Assembly: GCA_963575745.1 (NCBI GenBank) | Contig: CAUYUJ010003681.1 | Coordinates: 307,063 to 371,062, forward strand | DNA from: Prorocentrum cordatum | Taxonomy: Eukaryota > Sar > Dinophyceae > Prorocentrales > Prorocentraceae | DNA: 64,000 nucleotides | Reading direction: 5' to 3' | In this document: piece by piece, positions 52,799 through 62,939 of the stretch | How positions within the stretch are numbered: the first letter of the stretch is position 1 | How the letters are laid out: the number at the start of each line of letters is the position of its first letter | The notes under the pieces: model-generated | The model's input: only the letters and a program-made list of their open reading frames with translations | Database searches by the model: none | What the model was told of the DNA's origin: nothing | Made by a program: the position numbers and the translations under genes

Positions 52799-52878
52799 CG
52801 AGGCTACTCGCGCGCCCTTGCCTTGTAGGCAGCCGCTGCTGCTTAGCACTGTTTTTCCGCGTAATGTAGAAGTGCGGT

Positions 52879-52902
52879 GCCTGCTCGTCTCCTCCCCCTC
52901 CG
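52879..52902 (+). other. Pyrimidine tract where a polypurine tract is expected
   Basis: The bases just before the 3' LTR read CTCGTCTCCTCCCCCTCCG. LTR elements normally have a purine-rich plus-strand primer here. Confidence 0.6.
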
Positions 52903-53187
52903 ACTTTAAACGGAGAAGGTTAAAGGCGAGGTATAAATCGAGCATGTACCGCTGCCGTGCCTGGCTCAAGCCGGGCCCGGCCAAATATATGACTGTGCCT
53001 CACCGAGGCGCACGACTGGTATCTGAGATCGGAAAATACCTTTTCCATTGAAGATGCCTCTTCTATCCTTTACTCCAGATCCCATGTTTCGTCTCGCTCT
53101 CTTGCTCATGCGATATGAGCCAAAGCCTGGGATATGGCAACGCTTGAAGCGTAACACATACCTAAGCTTACCAGCATGTTTTCGACT
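52903..53187 (+). repeat. 3' LTR
   Basis: 285 bp, one difference from the 5' LTR. It starts 104 bp after the pol stop and is followed by the TGGGG duplication at 53188-53192. Confidence 0.95.
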
Positions 53188-53192
53188 TGGGG

Positions 53193-53690
53193 ACGAGAAA
53201 CACGATTCAGCTCCCAAACGGGACAAACCAAGAGGGGGCGAATCCGAACCGAGGCGAGACGCATCGACAGTGCATGGACCGCATCGCGGAGAACCGAGAT
53301 GCGACGAACTTAGACAGGGCGAATGGTAGCAATGTGCACCGAAACGATGGCCGAGTCGGACCTAATCGAGTCGAGGGGAGACGAAACAATGTAAGGACGA
53401 GCCGGACACGTTTCAGCCCACCCCTCTTCAAACCACATGATGTCTCCTGCAGAGGGAGCCCCCGAGGGCCAATACCTGTGTGCAAAGTGGTAGTGATGTG
53501 CGCCCGCAGGCCCGCGATGCTGGCCCACATATCAGGTCGATCCGTCCTGCGCTGAACGGAGCAATGCTGCATTGCGTTAGGGGGCAAGTCGACCTTGGCA
53601 CCCGAATCCTGCCCTAACTTGTCTACATGTAAGGTGGGACGGTTGTGGTTAATGGTGAAGTTCCAATTTTAATGGTGAGATAGAAGTTTT
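53193..53690. other. No supported gene
   Basis: Unique-looking sequence interrupted by the copia insertion. A block at about 53572-53620 (GCGTTAGGGGGCAAGTCGAC) recurs near 54636-54675. Confidence 0.4.
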
Positions 53691-53696
53691 AAAGGT

Positions 53697-53714
53697 GAAA
53701 TAAAACAACACTAC

Positions 53715-53812
<98 letters not shown>

Positions 53813-53895
53813 ACGCAGAAAAAAAACACTACGCGAAAAACACTACGCAAAAACACAACGCAAAAACACTACGCAAAAAACACTACGCAGATTTA
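53697..53895. repeat. ACACTACGC/A repeat with a 94-A run
   Basis: Units of AAAAACACTACGC flank an uninterrupted run of 94 A (53717-53810). The run appears to be an expansion of the A part of one unit, not a poly(A) tail. Confidence 0.9.
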
Positions 53896-54329
53896 TTTCA
53901 CCCTTAGGCATACCTCTCGTAAGGTTGTTTTTTATTCATTATCGCGAAGGCCTGACGGCCGGTGCCGCCGACCCTGACGTTTGGGAGGAGGGCGCGGGGC
54001 ATGGGGAGGAAGATGAGGAGGGGGACAGGAGGAAGAGGTGGATGAGGAGGAATAGGAACACAGGGGGGGAATGAATAGGAGGAGAGTGAGGCGAGCAGGG
54101 TCGCGGGGGGGCACGAAGGAAGGGCAGGGGCGAGTAGAGCGTGGCGATCAGGAGAAGGAGAAGGAGGGAGATCATGGCGAGGATGTTGACGATGTTGACA
54201 ACGACGCCGGTTGCCTGTCAGGACCACTCGGGGCGTCTTGGAGCCTTCCTGGGGCGACTTCCATGTTTCGTCCGTTGTTTTCAAGCTAGGTTCGGCATCT
54301 TGGGCATTTGGGAGGCCACGGAGGTGTAG

Positions 54330-54625
54330 TTAGGGCGTTGGAGCCGGGACCTGGGCCAGGGCCAGGGTCGGAGCGGGCCGGGAGCCAGGGCCAGGGCCAG
54401 GGCCAGGGCCGAGGCTGGAACTGGGGCCGGGGCCGGGGCGGCCTGGGCCGGGGCCAGGGCCGGGGCCATACAGGGCCGGGGCCAGGGCTGGGGCCGAGGC
54501 CGGGACTGTGTCTCGGGTCAGGGCCGGCGGGGCGGGAGCCGGGGCCAGCCGGGACCGGGGCCAGGGCCGGGGCCGGGGGCTGGGACTCGGGCCGGGGCCG
54601 GGGCTGGGACTGGCCGAGGCCGGGG
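54330..54625. repeat. GGGCCA/GGGCCG hexanucleotide repeat
   Basis: About 300 bp of imperfect 6-bp units. Confidence 0.9.
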
Positions 54626-54699
54626 AGCCAGAAGTGCGTTAGGGGCCAAGCCGACCTTGGCATCCGAGTTTTGCCCCATATTGATTCAGATATAAGTGG

Positions 54700-55030
54700 A
54701 GATAAGGTGAGTTTTTTCTATTCGTTATTTTGCCGATCGGCGCGGGCCCTCGCACCCCCGCCCTCCCCCCCCTACCGTGGATTAGATCTTGGCTGTTTTG
54801 GCGCCTGCTTCGAGCAGGTGGAGTCTCCCCCAAAGGACGCACAGTCCCGAACAGTCGCAGTAAGCAGGTGGGCGCTTTTTATTCGTTGTTTTGGCGATCG
54901 GCGCGGGCCCTCGCACCCCCCTTCCCCCCCTTATGGAGTAGATTTTGAATGTTTTTTTGGCGCCTGTTTCGAGCAGGTGGGGCCTCCCCCATAGGACGCA
55001 CGGTCCCGCACAGTCGCACTAAGCAGAGGT
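54700..55030. repeat. About 165-bp tandem duplication
   Basis: Copies near 54710 and 54880 share CGATCGGCGCGGGCCCTCGC and CGAGCAGGTGG(A/G)G. Confidence 0.85.
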
Positions 55031-55104
55031 CCAGGGTCGGACCTCCTCCCCCTCCCCCCCCCTTCCGCCCAATGTCGACATGCGCACTGTCACCACTTCC
55101 GTGT

Positions 55105-55620
55105 GCTCCTGGGAGGTCCTGCGGAATCGGTGGCCGCGCAGACCCATTGTGGATTCGCTGCTCTTGGGAGGCTGGGAACTGCGCAACTGTCGCCACTTTC
55201 GTGGACCTCCTGGGAGGTCCACCGGGGTCGGTGGGCACGCAGGCCCATTGGGGAGCTCGCTGCTCCCTGTGTGGCTGCGAGCTGCGCGCGTGTGGGGAGT
55301 TTCGTGGGCTCCTGGGAGATCCAGCGGAGTGGAGTTACACGCAGACCCATTGGGTAACTCGCTGCTCCCTGGGTGGGCGCGAGCTGCTCAACCGTCGCTA
55401 CTCTCGTGGGTTCCTGGGAGGTCCAGCGGAGTCGGTGGCCACGCGGACCCGCTGGGTAGCTCGCTGCTCCCTGGGAGGCTGCGCAACTGTCGCCACTTTC
55501 GTGGGCTCCTAGGAGATCCAGCGGAGTCGGTGGCACGCGGATCCAGCCGAGACCTCGCGGCCCCCCAGGAGGCTGCGAATTGTTCATCTGCCGCCTTTTT
55601 TTCGTGGGCTCCTGGGAGAC
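55105..55620. repeat. About 100-bp tandem array (about 5 units)
   Basis: Units contain CTCCTGGGAGGTCCAGCGGA, CAGACCCATTGGG and CTCGCTGCTCCCTGGG. Long frames on both strands are repeat translations. Confidence 0.9.
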
Positions 55621-55969
55621 ACGGCGGATACGGGGCCATTACAGAAGCTGGCGATGGCCTCCAGCGTATGGAGCGTCACTACAAAGATTCGCCTCACATG
55701 GCGACGGGCCTGGGCACGTCTCAGGTCCTCTCAGCACGGGGCCCCTGCAGGGGCCGACCCGCTCCCGAGGGCCGGCTGTCCCTCCTCGGTGTACGGTGCT
55801 GACGGCTCCGGGGGCTCTCGCACGAAGGGCCCCCGAAGGCCGACGACGGCCCCGACCCCCCCCCCCGTCGCCATGTTCCTGCCCGCGACGCGAGCAGCTC
55901 TGGGCTCCCTCCCGCGGCGGCCGCAGCTCCGCGCGCGGCGCCCCGCCCCGCCCCGCCCCGCCCGCCCAG

Positions 55970-56430
55970 GCCTGCCGCCGCGCGGCCGGCTCCAGCCTCG
56001 CGGCGCAGCTGCGCCGCCTGGCGGGCGCCCCGGACCCCGCGCCCGCGGCAGCCGCGGCGGGCGCCCCGGCGCCGCCAGGGGCCGCCCCGCCGAAGGAGGG
56101 CCCCCGTGGGGGGGGAGCTGCCCGCTCCTTCCAGGTCTCCGACGACGTGTCTCAGCCACGCGCAGAGGGGGCTGGGGGGATGGGGGAGGGCTTCTTAGAA
56201 GCACCCCGGCTTCTGAGAAGGCGCGGGCCTTGTGAATAGATGTAAGGCCGGCGCCTTCTGAGAAGCAGCCTCCTTCTAAGAAGCCCTCCCCCCTCCCTCC
56301 ACCCCCTTGTGCGCGCCGCCAATCCTTCCAGGTCTCCGACGACGTGTGCTCGGATGTCGGGGGCTTCTCCTCGGCTCCGGCCCCCCAGGAGCCCTCAGGA
56401 GCATCCCGGGAGCGGCAAAGAGGGGGGTGA
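55970..56430 (+). CDS. Last two exons of a small Ala/Pro-rich host gene
   Basis: The exon starting after CCGCCCAG (55969) reads ACRRAAGSSLAAQLRRLAGA and on to ..AARSFQ at 56134. The second exon (56332-56430) reads VSDDVCSDVGGFSSAPAPQE and ends in TGA. Removing 56135-56331 as a GT-AG intron joins the exons in phase 0 and restores a single copy of the duplicated junction. The upstream exons and family are unknown. A similar SF-V...DVCS protein piece lies at 20.35-20.42 kb. Confidence 0.6.
56126..56347. mobile_element. Family 2 introner between 25-bp direct repeats
   Basis: The element (about 56155-56320) matches 28961-29127. It is flanked by a perfect 25-bp direct repeat, 56126-56150 and 56323-56347. 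The repeat contains TTCCAG|GTCTCC, so the left copy supplies the 5' splice site and the right copy the 3' splice site. Confidence 0.8.
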
Positions 56431-56505
56431 TGACTATAGAGGGGGTGGGTATCATGGCGGGGGCCATGATATTTCCCCAGATTTCATGGCGCCTCTTCTT
56501 ATTTC

Positions 56506-56600
56506 ATTACGTCCCTGGCCCCCCCGCTGGGCCGCGCACGTGCCGCGGGTCATGATTTGCACCCCCTCCTCTTGGACACCCCCCTCTTGGCCGCTCCCGA
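56506..56600. repeat. Dispersed repeat, copy 2
   Basis: Matches 35155-35250 (GCTGGGCCGCGCACGTG, CTCTTGGACAC). Confidence 0.6.
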
Positions 56601-57124
56601 CCATCAAACGTGGGCCTGGGGCGAAAGATGACCCCCGGGCAGGTGGCCGGGACTTCTGGGGCCCTGGATGGGCCGTCGGCGCTGCTTGATCCGTCGGTCT
56701 CGGGTCGGGCAGATGGCGGGGGGGTCTCAAGGGACTGCTGCGTGCAGCTGGTTTTCCAAGCCCCTGTAAACGGGGCGGCAGCAAACGGGGCAGTAGCTAA
56801 GGGGCCTCTGCAAGCGAGAACGGGGTGACACGGCATCTGCCTTGCGTTCGTGCATGACCGATTGGGACGGCAGAGACGCCGACACATCATCATACATCTG
56901 GGCGGGGGAGTGCCACCTCGCACTATAGTGCGCGGCAAGTCATTCTATAACACCATTGAGAACGCATCCTCAGCTACCGGCTCGTGTACCAACGCCCTGC
57001 TGGAATGTTGGTGCCGCCGCGGGGCACTTTTTCCTCGGAACGTGGTCGCCGCTGGCGCTGGGAGAGGCGCTGGGGGAACCGGCCACGTGAGCTTACTGGC
57101 TGACGCCACCCAGTCCTCGTGCCC

Positions 57125-57300
57125 AGGAGGAGGAGGAGGAGGAGGAGGAGGAGGAGGAGGAGGAGGAGGAGGAGCGGAGAAAGAGGAGGGAGGAGGAGGA
57201 GGGAGGAGGAGGAGGAGGAGGAAGGAGGAGGAGGAGGAGGAGGAGGAGGGAGGAGGGAGGAGGAGGAGGGAGGAGGTGGAGGAGGAGGAGGGAGGAGGAG
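57125..57300. repeat. (GGA)n array
   Basis: About 175 bp of GGA/GAG triplets after GTGCCCAGG. Confidence 0.95.
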
Positions 57301-58890
57301 CTCCCGGGTCGGACCCAGTCCTCGTGCCCCCCTGTGCGGCTCGTCTCCTTCGCCACTGCGTCCTCGTCCAGCGCCGCCTCTTCATCGCAGAGAGGGCGGA
57401 GGCCGCTCAGTCCAGACCCGCGCGCAAGCGCGCCGGAGTCCAACCGAGCGGTGTGGAGCCATCATAGGTTCCTACAGCTCAGCCCAGATCTAAAAGATCA
57501 CGCTTCCTCAGGCGACGCTCTCGGTTCCCAGCAAGGAGCCAGAGACCTTAGGCAGGAGGAACGTGATCCGTATCTAATGTGTTCTTCTTCGTGCGACAAA
57601 GAGGAAGCATAGCTTCTATTCTCTAACCGCCTGGGACATGCACCCCTCGCCAGCGGACGGCGTGGCCCTACATCTCGTTGCCACCGCTGCGTAGGATCGG
57701 AGCTTTAGCCTGTCATCATTGGCCTCGACTTCAGCGGTCGGCACGGAAGATCATGCGTGACTATTGGTGCTTTTGGGTTTACCATGTGCAGCAGAGGAGG
57801 GTGAAGACGCTGAGGATGATGAGATTGACAAGGAAGTGAGGATTGGGGGTCGTCGAAGCAAGTGCTTTTCTGAAGCGTGCCCTCGGACAGCTTGCATCTT
57901 CCATGCCAGCCTGAGTCTCAGGGCTGTCCAGTGACAGACTGAGATTCGTCCACCCCACCACGGGGGAGACGTGAAGAAGGGAATGGGGGGAGGGGGAGGA
58001 GGCGGCCGAAACCAATGCTAGACGCTTCGTGTAACCCCGCCAGCCCATCCAGAAACGATGCCAAGACGAGTTGCCCTGATCAGAGATATGGAGGAGCACG
58101 CAGTGGGATAATGGGCTGGGTAAGACGTTATACCCCAAGAGGGGTAGGATGGAGGAGGATGAGCAGGAGCAGGAGGAGGAGGAGTAGGGAGAGGGGGAGG
58201 GGGACAAGCTAGGTGCGCTCGCGTCATATATGGCGTCCCACCCCTCCATCCCATCCTTTACCATGCCGTAGATCTCCTCTCTATTCGCACAGCCGGATGT
58301 CGAGCAGGGCAATGATCCCGAGAGGGTGCGCGATGCATCACAGAGCACGGCATGGCAGGGCGTAGAAGAGCACGGCAGAGCGTAGTATGTCAGAGCATGG
58401 CGTGGCGTTGCGTAGTGACGAATTGCATCACAAAGCACTGCAAGGCAAGTCATGGCATCGCACATCGGCACAGAACAGAGCATGGCATAGCATGGTGTGA
58501 CATTGTGTAGTCAAGCACTGCGTATCCTAGTATTGCAGTTGAAGGCATGGCATCGCACAGCGGAACACCACATAGCAGTGCATTGCATGCCGTGGCATGG
58601 CGCTGGAAATAATGACGCCAGCGCTGCTGCGGGAGCACGATTCAGAACGAACGGAAGTGCGGAAATGAGGCCAGCGCTGCAGCGGGAGCACGATTCTGAG
58701 GCCAGCGCTTCAGCGGAAGTTTGGATAACAACCCAAGCGCAAACCCAAGTCCCGGGAATCTGGTGTGTGAAACATCCGTGCGCGGCGGGGGGCCGAACGT
58801 CTTCCAGACGTCATCAGTGGAGAGGGGAGAGTAGTATTCATGTTGTGTAATAGTGGAGGGAGGGTGAAGGAGGAGGGATCGACGGATGAG
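57300..58890. other. No supported gene; short GCATGGC-type repeats
   Basis: 57300-58370 has no recognisable protein. 58380-58620 consists of loose GCATGGCATCGCACA / GCATGGCGTGGC repeats. Confidence 0.45.
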
Positions 58891-60070
58891 GAAGAAAAGG
58901 AGGAGGAGGAAGGGGAGGAGGAGGAGGAGGGCAAGCAGAAATGCCAGATGACTCTCGGAGTCTCTTCAGTTGTCTCTCGAGAGCCTCTTGGAGACCTCTT
59001 GGGGTTCGTCTTAGGGGTCTCTTGGCGGTCCCGGGGGCCTCTTCGGGCGTCTTTGGTGCCTCTGCCTCTTGAAGGCCACTTGCGGGTCTCGTGGAGCCGT
59101 CTTGGGAGCCTGTTGGGGCCGTTTGGGCGGCTCTTGGAGCAATCTTGGGGCACTCTCTTGGGGGCCTTGGAGGCCTTACTCGGAACACATTGGAGGATAT
59201 CGATCAAAAAGGGATGGTCCTCAATGAGCCCCCCTCCCCCTCTGGAGCTCCCGAATCGCCTCTCGGAGCCCTGGCGGGGCGCTCTTGGGGCCGTCTTAGA
59301 GCCATCTTGGGTCCTGTTAGGGCCCTCTCAGGCCATCTTGGAGCCATCTTGAGGCGTCCGGAACTCATCGGAAGCGACAGTGCGAGACGGCCAACATCAT
59401 GGATTGTCCAGACAAGGTTTTGACATGATGTTGGCCTTACGGGGGTCTCCGTAGGAGTTCCCGTGGCCACTTGTAGTCATTTTCGGACCATCATGCGGCT
59501 TCTTGGAGGCATCATGGAAGCCATCGTGGGCGAACTTGGACCACATTGCAGCATCTCGGAGGCCATCTGAAAGAGTCTTGGGCCGCCCTGGAGCCCCCAT
59601 GGGGCAAGCAGCCTCCGAAGGAGACCCCCGAGGAGCCAACTGCTTCCAACACCTAAGTTGTTTTCCGTGTCTTCGAGGATCAAAGAAGGGGCGGTCCAAT
59701 TTGCGTCGCCCCTCTGGAGCCCCCGAAATGGCCTCTTGGGGCCCTCTCGGGGCCCTCTTGGAGCGCTCTTGGGGCTGTCTTGGGCCCTCCTGCAGCCATC
59801 TTGAAGCCCTGGTCAGCCATCGGAAGCAAACGGGCGAGAAGGCTAACTCATTGATTTTCCAGTTATTTCGTTGATGGCTGTGGCCTCTTGGGAGCGTTTT
59901 GGGGAGACCCCACGGCCTCTTGCACCTTCTTGGAGTGGTCTTCAAGCCTCTTGGAGCATGTCGGGAGCCAGCTTGAAGTATCTTGGGCCATCTTGGAAGG
60001 CATCTCGGGTTCCTGGAATCCCTATTGGAGCCGTCTTGGGCCATCTTGGACGCTCCAACGCGTCGCGAAA
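58890..60070. repeat. GGA tract, then GGGCC minisatellite in two blocks
   Basis: A short GGA tract (58890-58935) precedes GGGCC-family blocks at 58955-59350 and 59480-60070. Both contain a conserved segment like CATCGGAAGC..ACGGGCGAGA leading to TTTTCCAG or TTGTCCAG (59350-59405, 59815-59865), also seen at 63020-63065. Confidence 0.8.
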
Positions 60071-60204
60071 CGCTGGCCCCAGAGCCAGGCGAAGGGTTAG
60101 GGGGAGGATCAGGGCCCTCCCCGAAGGGGAGGAGGAAAGCTGGAAGAGGAAACTAGCTGAACCACCCCCGCCCTAAAGGGCTGGTGGGATGCGGCTGCAT
60201 TGGG

Positions 60205-60583
60205 ATGACTCGCGAGCAGTTGCCCTGCTTGTTCGAGCTCCCCGTGAAGGGTGGCAGGCGAGTGATCGCGATCCAGCCTGCCCTGCTCCGCACTGGTCGC
60301 ACGCCGAGCCTCAGCAGTGACGCTCGAGGTGGGGGCCCCCGCAAGCAGATCGCCTCGAGGGCCTCGGCCCGCCTGGCCCGTGGTCCCCCCCCTGCCGCGC
60401 CCCGCGGCCCCACGGGGGGGGCACGGCAGCGGAGGGTCGGGGCGGGCATGGCCGGCTGTGGCTTCCGCCGCCCCCGCGCGACCTCCGGGTGTGGAGCGGG
60501 GGCCCCTGTGGTGCGCAGCGCCTGCCCGGTCTCTCGGGTCGGACCATCCCGAGATCTGGTGTCATGGTACCCAGAGACCTTGG
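60205..60583 (+). CDS. Possible exon(s), protein unknown
   Basis: The frame from ATG 60208 starts MTREQLPCLFELPVKGGRRV and IAIQPALL, protein-like for about 30 residues, then becomes Arg/Ala-rich. It runs to a TTGG-GTGAGG junction at 60583, where a GGA array begins. Confidence 0.25.
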
Positions 60584-60735
60584 GTGAGGAGGAGGAGGAG
60601 GAGGAGGAGGAGGAGGAGGAGGAGGAGCGTCTGAAGACTATCTGGACTCCAGGAACCAGGAACCAGGACGAGGAGGAGGAGAAGGATGGGGAGGAGGAGG
60701 AGGAGGAGGGCGAGCAGAAGGAGAAGGGGGAGACC
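60584..60735. repeat. (GGA)n arrays behind a GTGAGG donor-like site
   Basis: Purine triplets 60587-60627 and 60668-60735. Confidence 0.85.
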
Positions 60736-60950
60736 ACCCGCATGGTGCCTGCCAAGCCTCTGCACTATCACGCAGCCTCCCCTCTGCACCCCTCCCTCCT
60801 TGCTGCCTCCGCTTCCGCAATGGACCCGCAGGGGGCCAGCCCCGTGGTGCTTTCCTTCTCGTGGCGCCCGCAGCTCAGCGCGCAGCACCGGCCGCAGACA
60901 TGCGATGTCCTGGTTCTTTCCGTACCAGGTCCCTTCAAGTCCCGATCCTT

Positions 60951-61160
60951 CCCCAGATGGTCTGGTACCGGAAATTTTCGGTAGCGATTTCGACGCACCC
61001 CGAATTTCGGTAGCGACCGGATCTTCGTTTGAGGGCGTTGAAATAGCGGATTTCAGAACGGTCTGATACCGGTATTGGGCGCTACATTTCGGTATTTCGG
61101 TAGCGACCGATCTCTGCGGAGCGCTACCGGAAATTTTCGGTAGCGGACCATCAGGGTAGG
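60951..61160. mobile_element. About 210-bp terminal-inverted-repeat element
   Basis: The left end (CAGATGGTCTGGTACCGGAA and on to TTCGGTAGCG) pairs with the right end (CGCTACCGGAAATTTTCGG to ACCATCAG) over about 37 bp. Further TTTCGGTAGCGACCG copies lie inside. It is MITE- or introner-like. Confidence 0.7.
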
Positions 61161-61164
61161 GCAA

Positions 61165-61550
61165 AGCTTGCACCTGGTATTCTGTTTTCACTGTCTCAGG
61201 GCCCAGCGAGGGCTTCCGGGGCCGAAAAACCGTCAGGGGCCGCCCTTCGCTGTTTTTTCACGGCGCGAGCATGTTTGGGATGGTCAGGGCGGATTGCGGT
61301 TCCGAGTTTCGGCCAGCGGGGCTTGTTGTGAGCCCTGGAGGGCCTTCAGGAGCGGGCCGTTGCGGAAGTCATCCCGTGGGCAGACGTGGCTTGAGGCTCC
61401 ACAGGTCTTGTGTGATGTTTCGGATCATGAGGGGGTGCCAGAATTGGGTACGCCGGGTGGGGTTCTCCACGCCGTCCGATTCTTGTCCTTGTCTCCTCAT
61501 CGTCAGGTTCTTTGATCGGGCGCCTCGTGGGGCCGAGAGCTCGAAATGTC
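61165..61550. other. No supported gene
   Basis: 61200-61290 resembles 35330-35420 and is a dispersed repeat copy. Confidence 0.4.
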
Positions 61551-61554
61551 TGTT

Positions 61555-61885
61555 CGGGATACCCTTCTGGGCCCTCTCTTGGGGCCATCCTGGGGCCGTT
61601 TTGAAGGCCTCTTAGGCCGTCTTAGGGCCATCGTGGGCCACTTGGGAGCCCTCTTGGAGGCTTTTGTGGCGCTTTGGAGCGATCTTGGGGCCTCTCGGGC
61701 CGTCCCGGGCGGTTGGCAGCTTGAAAAGGCGGTACCGTCCAAATCTTCAGAAAACCCAAATCATATCAATGAATGGTGTGTCTTCGGGGCCTCTCGAAGT
61801 CCCCTTGGAACCCTCCTGGAGCGTCTTGGGCGCTTCTTGGGCCATCTTGGGACCAACGTGGGCCATCTTGGAACGCTCTTGGCCT
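61555..61885. repeat. GGGCC-type minisatellite
   Basis: Same family and orientation as 6640-7320. Confidence 0.8.
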
Positions 61886-62149
61886 TAGGCCGTGCGGCGT
61901 GCCACCCTTTTCGCGCCTCATTGGGGCGCTCAGGGGAGCCCCGAGGCCGCGCCAAGGAGTTCCGGCATCTCTGATCCGAATCTGCCGGGACTTCGTTGGG
62001 GTATTTTTCGTCCGCGGACCCCCAGGGGCCGCCTCGCGCGCATGAGCCAGAAGCATTCTTAAGTTCTCATCAGAGGTTTTGGCACGCCTCTGGCCCGTTG
62101 TGCCGGCGACTGCCCGTTCTGTGTTGGGTGAGGCGGGGGAGAAGACACG

Positions 62150-62150
62150 C

Positions 62151-62196
<46 letters not shown>
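62150..62196. repeat. (AC)n microsatellite
   Basis: About 45 bp of CA dinucleotides. Confidence 0.95.
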
Positions 62197-62198
<2 letters not shown>

Positions 62199-62199
62199 G

Positions 62200-62930
62200 A
62201 AGCATGACGTATGATTTCCGAATTTTGGAAGCAGATCTGCGCGTGCTGCAGGAGCCCGGCGGCGTGGACAAGCCGACGGATCCAGGCACGGCGCCCCCTC
62301 TCACGGGTGAGGGGTGAGGTGAGAAGGCCCTATCAGGCCCACGGGTCTCGAGGGCTGAGGTGAGGACGGACCAGCAGGACTGAGGTAAGAACACTGCACA
62401 TCATCAGTGGCCCCCAGAAGGTCCACTGCGAGCTTTGATGTGCAGGTCGTGCTGCCATTATCTTCGACAGGGTGCCGCATCGATAATAGGAGCAGCATGT
62501 GCGCACGTGATGGTGCATGTGGGGAGAACCACGGGGTAGCATCTGTTTGACCATGTTTGCAACGTGTGGTCACGACCTCGCAATCAGACCTGTGATATTT
62601 GGTAGTGGAAGATCCACATCTCCAGCCAGTAGACTTGCTTCGCGCTCGCTGTCCGACCCGAGACGCGACGGATTGCTCCGCTGCTTTTGTGCAAGCTTTT
62701 AGCCATTACAATTACCTAGAGGCTTCTACGTTTGCTAGTGCGGACCTCAGTCAGTTCGTAATTACACCCAGGCTGCGCAGGCTGCGTAATATCGGTTGTG
62801 CAGTCTCTGTGGTGCAACGTGCGAGTGCAACATGTTAGCTGCAAGTTGTGGCTACCTATGTGATGGAAGCTATGTAGTACAACCTATGTGGTGCTCGCTA
62901 GGTGGTACAGTCAACGTGGCTCAAGCTGCG
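62200..62930. other. No supported gene; TGTGGTGCAA repeat at end
   Basis: 62200-62790 has nothing recognisable. 62800-62930 contains TATGTAGTACAACCTATGTG-like units of the family at 20.54-20.84 kb. Confidence 0.5.
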
Positions 62931-62939
62931 GCGAAATAG

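Larger units (their letters stand above)
37302..52811 (+). repeat. 56 dispersed mini-hairpins (GCGGG-GNNA-CCCGC type)
   Basis: Starts of perfect GCGGG stems: 37327, 37436, 38274, 39219, 39597, 39633, 40476, 40506, 41270, 41306, 41507, 42890, 42908, 43382, 43427, 44081, 44099, 44663, 44699, 45752, 45776, 46019, 47564, 50120, 50776, 52746. Five-nt loops: 39377, 39882, 42661, 46082. G-U pairs: 37451, 41288, 41471, 43775, 52191, 52226. GCGGA/TCCGC: 37302, 38469, 41429, 44552, 46133, 47309, 47324. GCGGC/GCCGC: 39063, 40524, 44681, 48659, 48677, 48695, 48713. GCGTG/CACGC: 52210. GCGAG/CTCGC: 52779, 52798. Mismatched: 43409, 48641. Eroded: 46580. Loops are mostly GCCA, GTCA, GACA, GCAA or GAAA. Confidence 0.92.
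36896..53187 (+). mobile_element. Full-length Ty1/copia LTR retrotransposon, about 16.3 kb
   Basis: Two 285-bp LTRs, a 5-bp target duplication, a tRNA primer site and polyprotein order protease-integrase-RT-RNase H define copia. It is very large for the group. The extra length comes from an N-terminal membrane region, a 2'-phosphotransferase domain, a RING finger, a methyltransferase-like block and Ala/Gly/Pro-rich linkers full of mini-hairpins. The LTRs differ at one position, so insertion is recent. Base composition is less GC-rich than the flanks. The reading frame is interrupted only once by a frame change and once by a TGA, both with features of programmed recoding. Confidence 0.97.

Noticed and set aside
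53717-53810. Poly(A) tail of a processed gene copy
   Set aside because: The same tandem unit lies on both sides, and no cDNA-like sequence precedes it.
57779-58483. Cys/Ala/His-rich minus-strand protein
   Set aside because: Produced by GCATGGCATCGCACA-type repeats.
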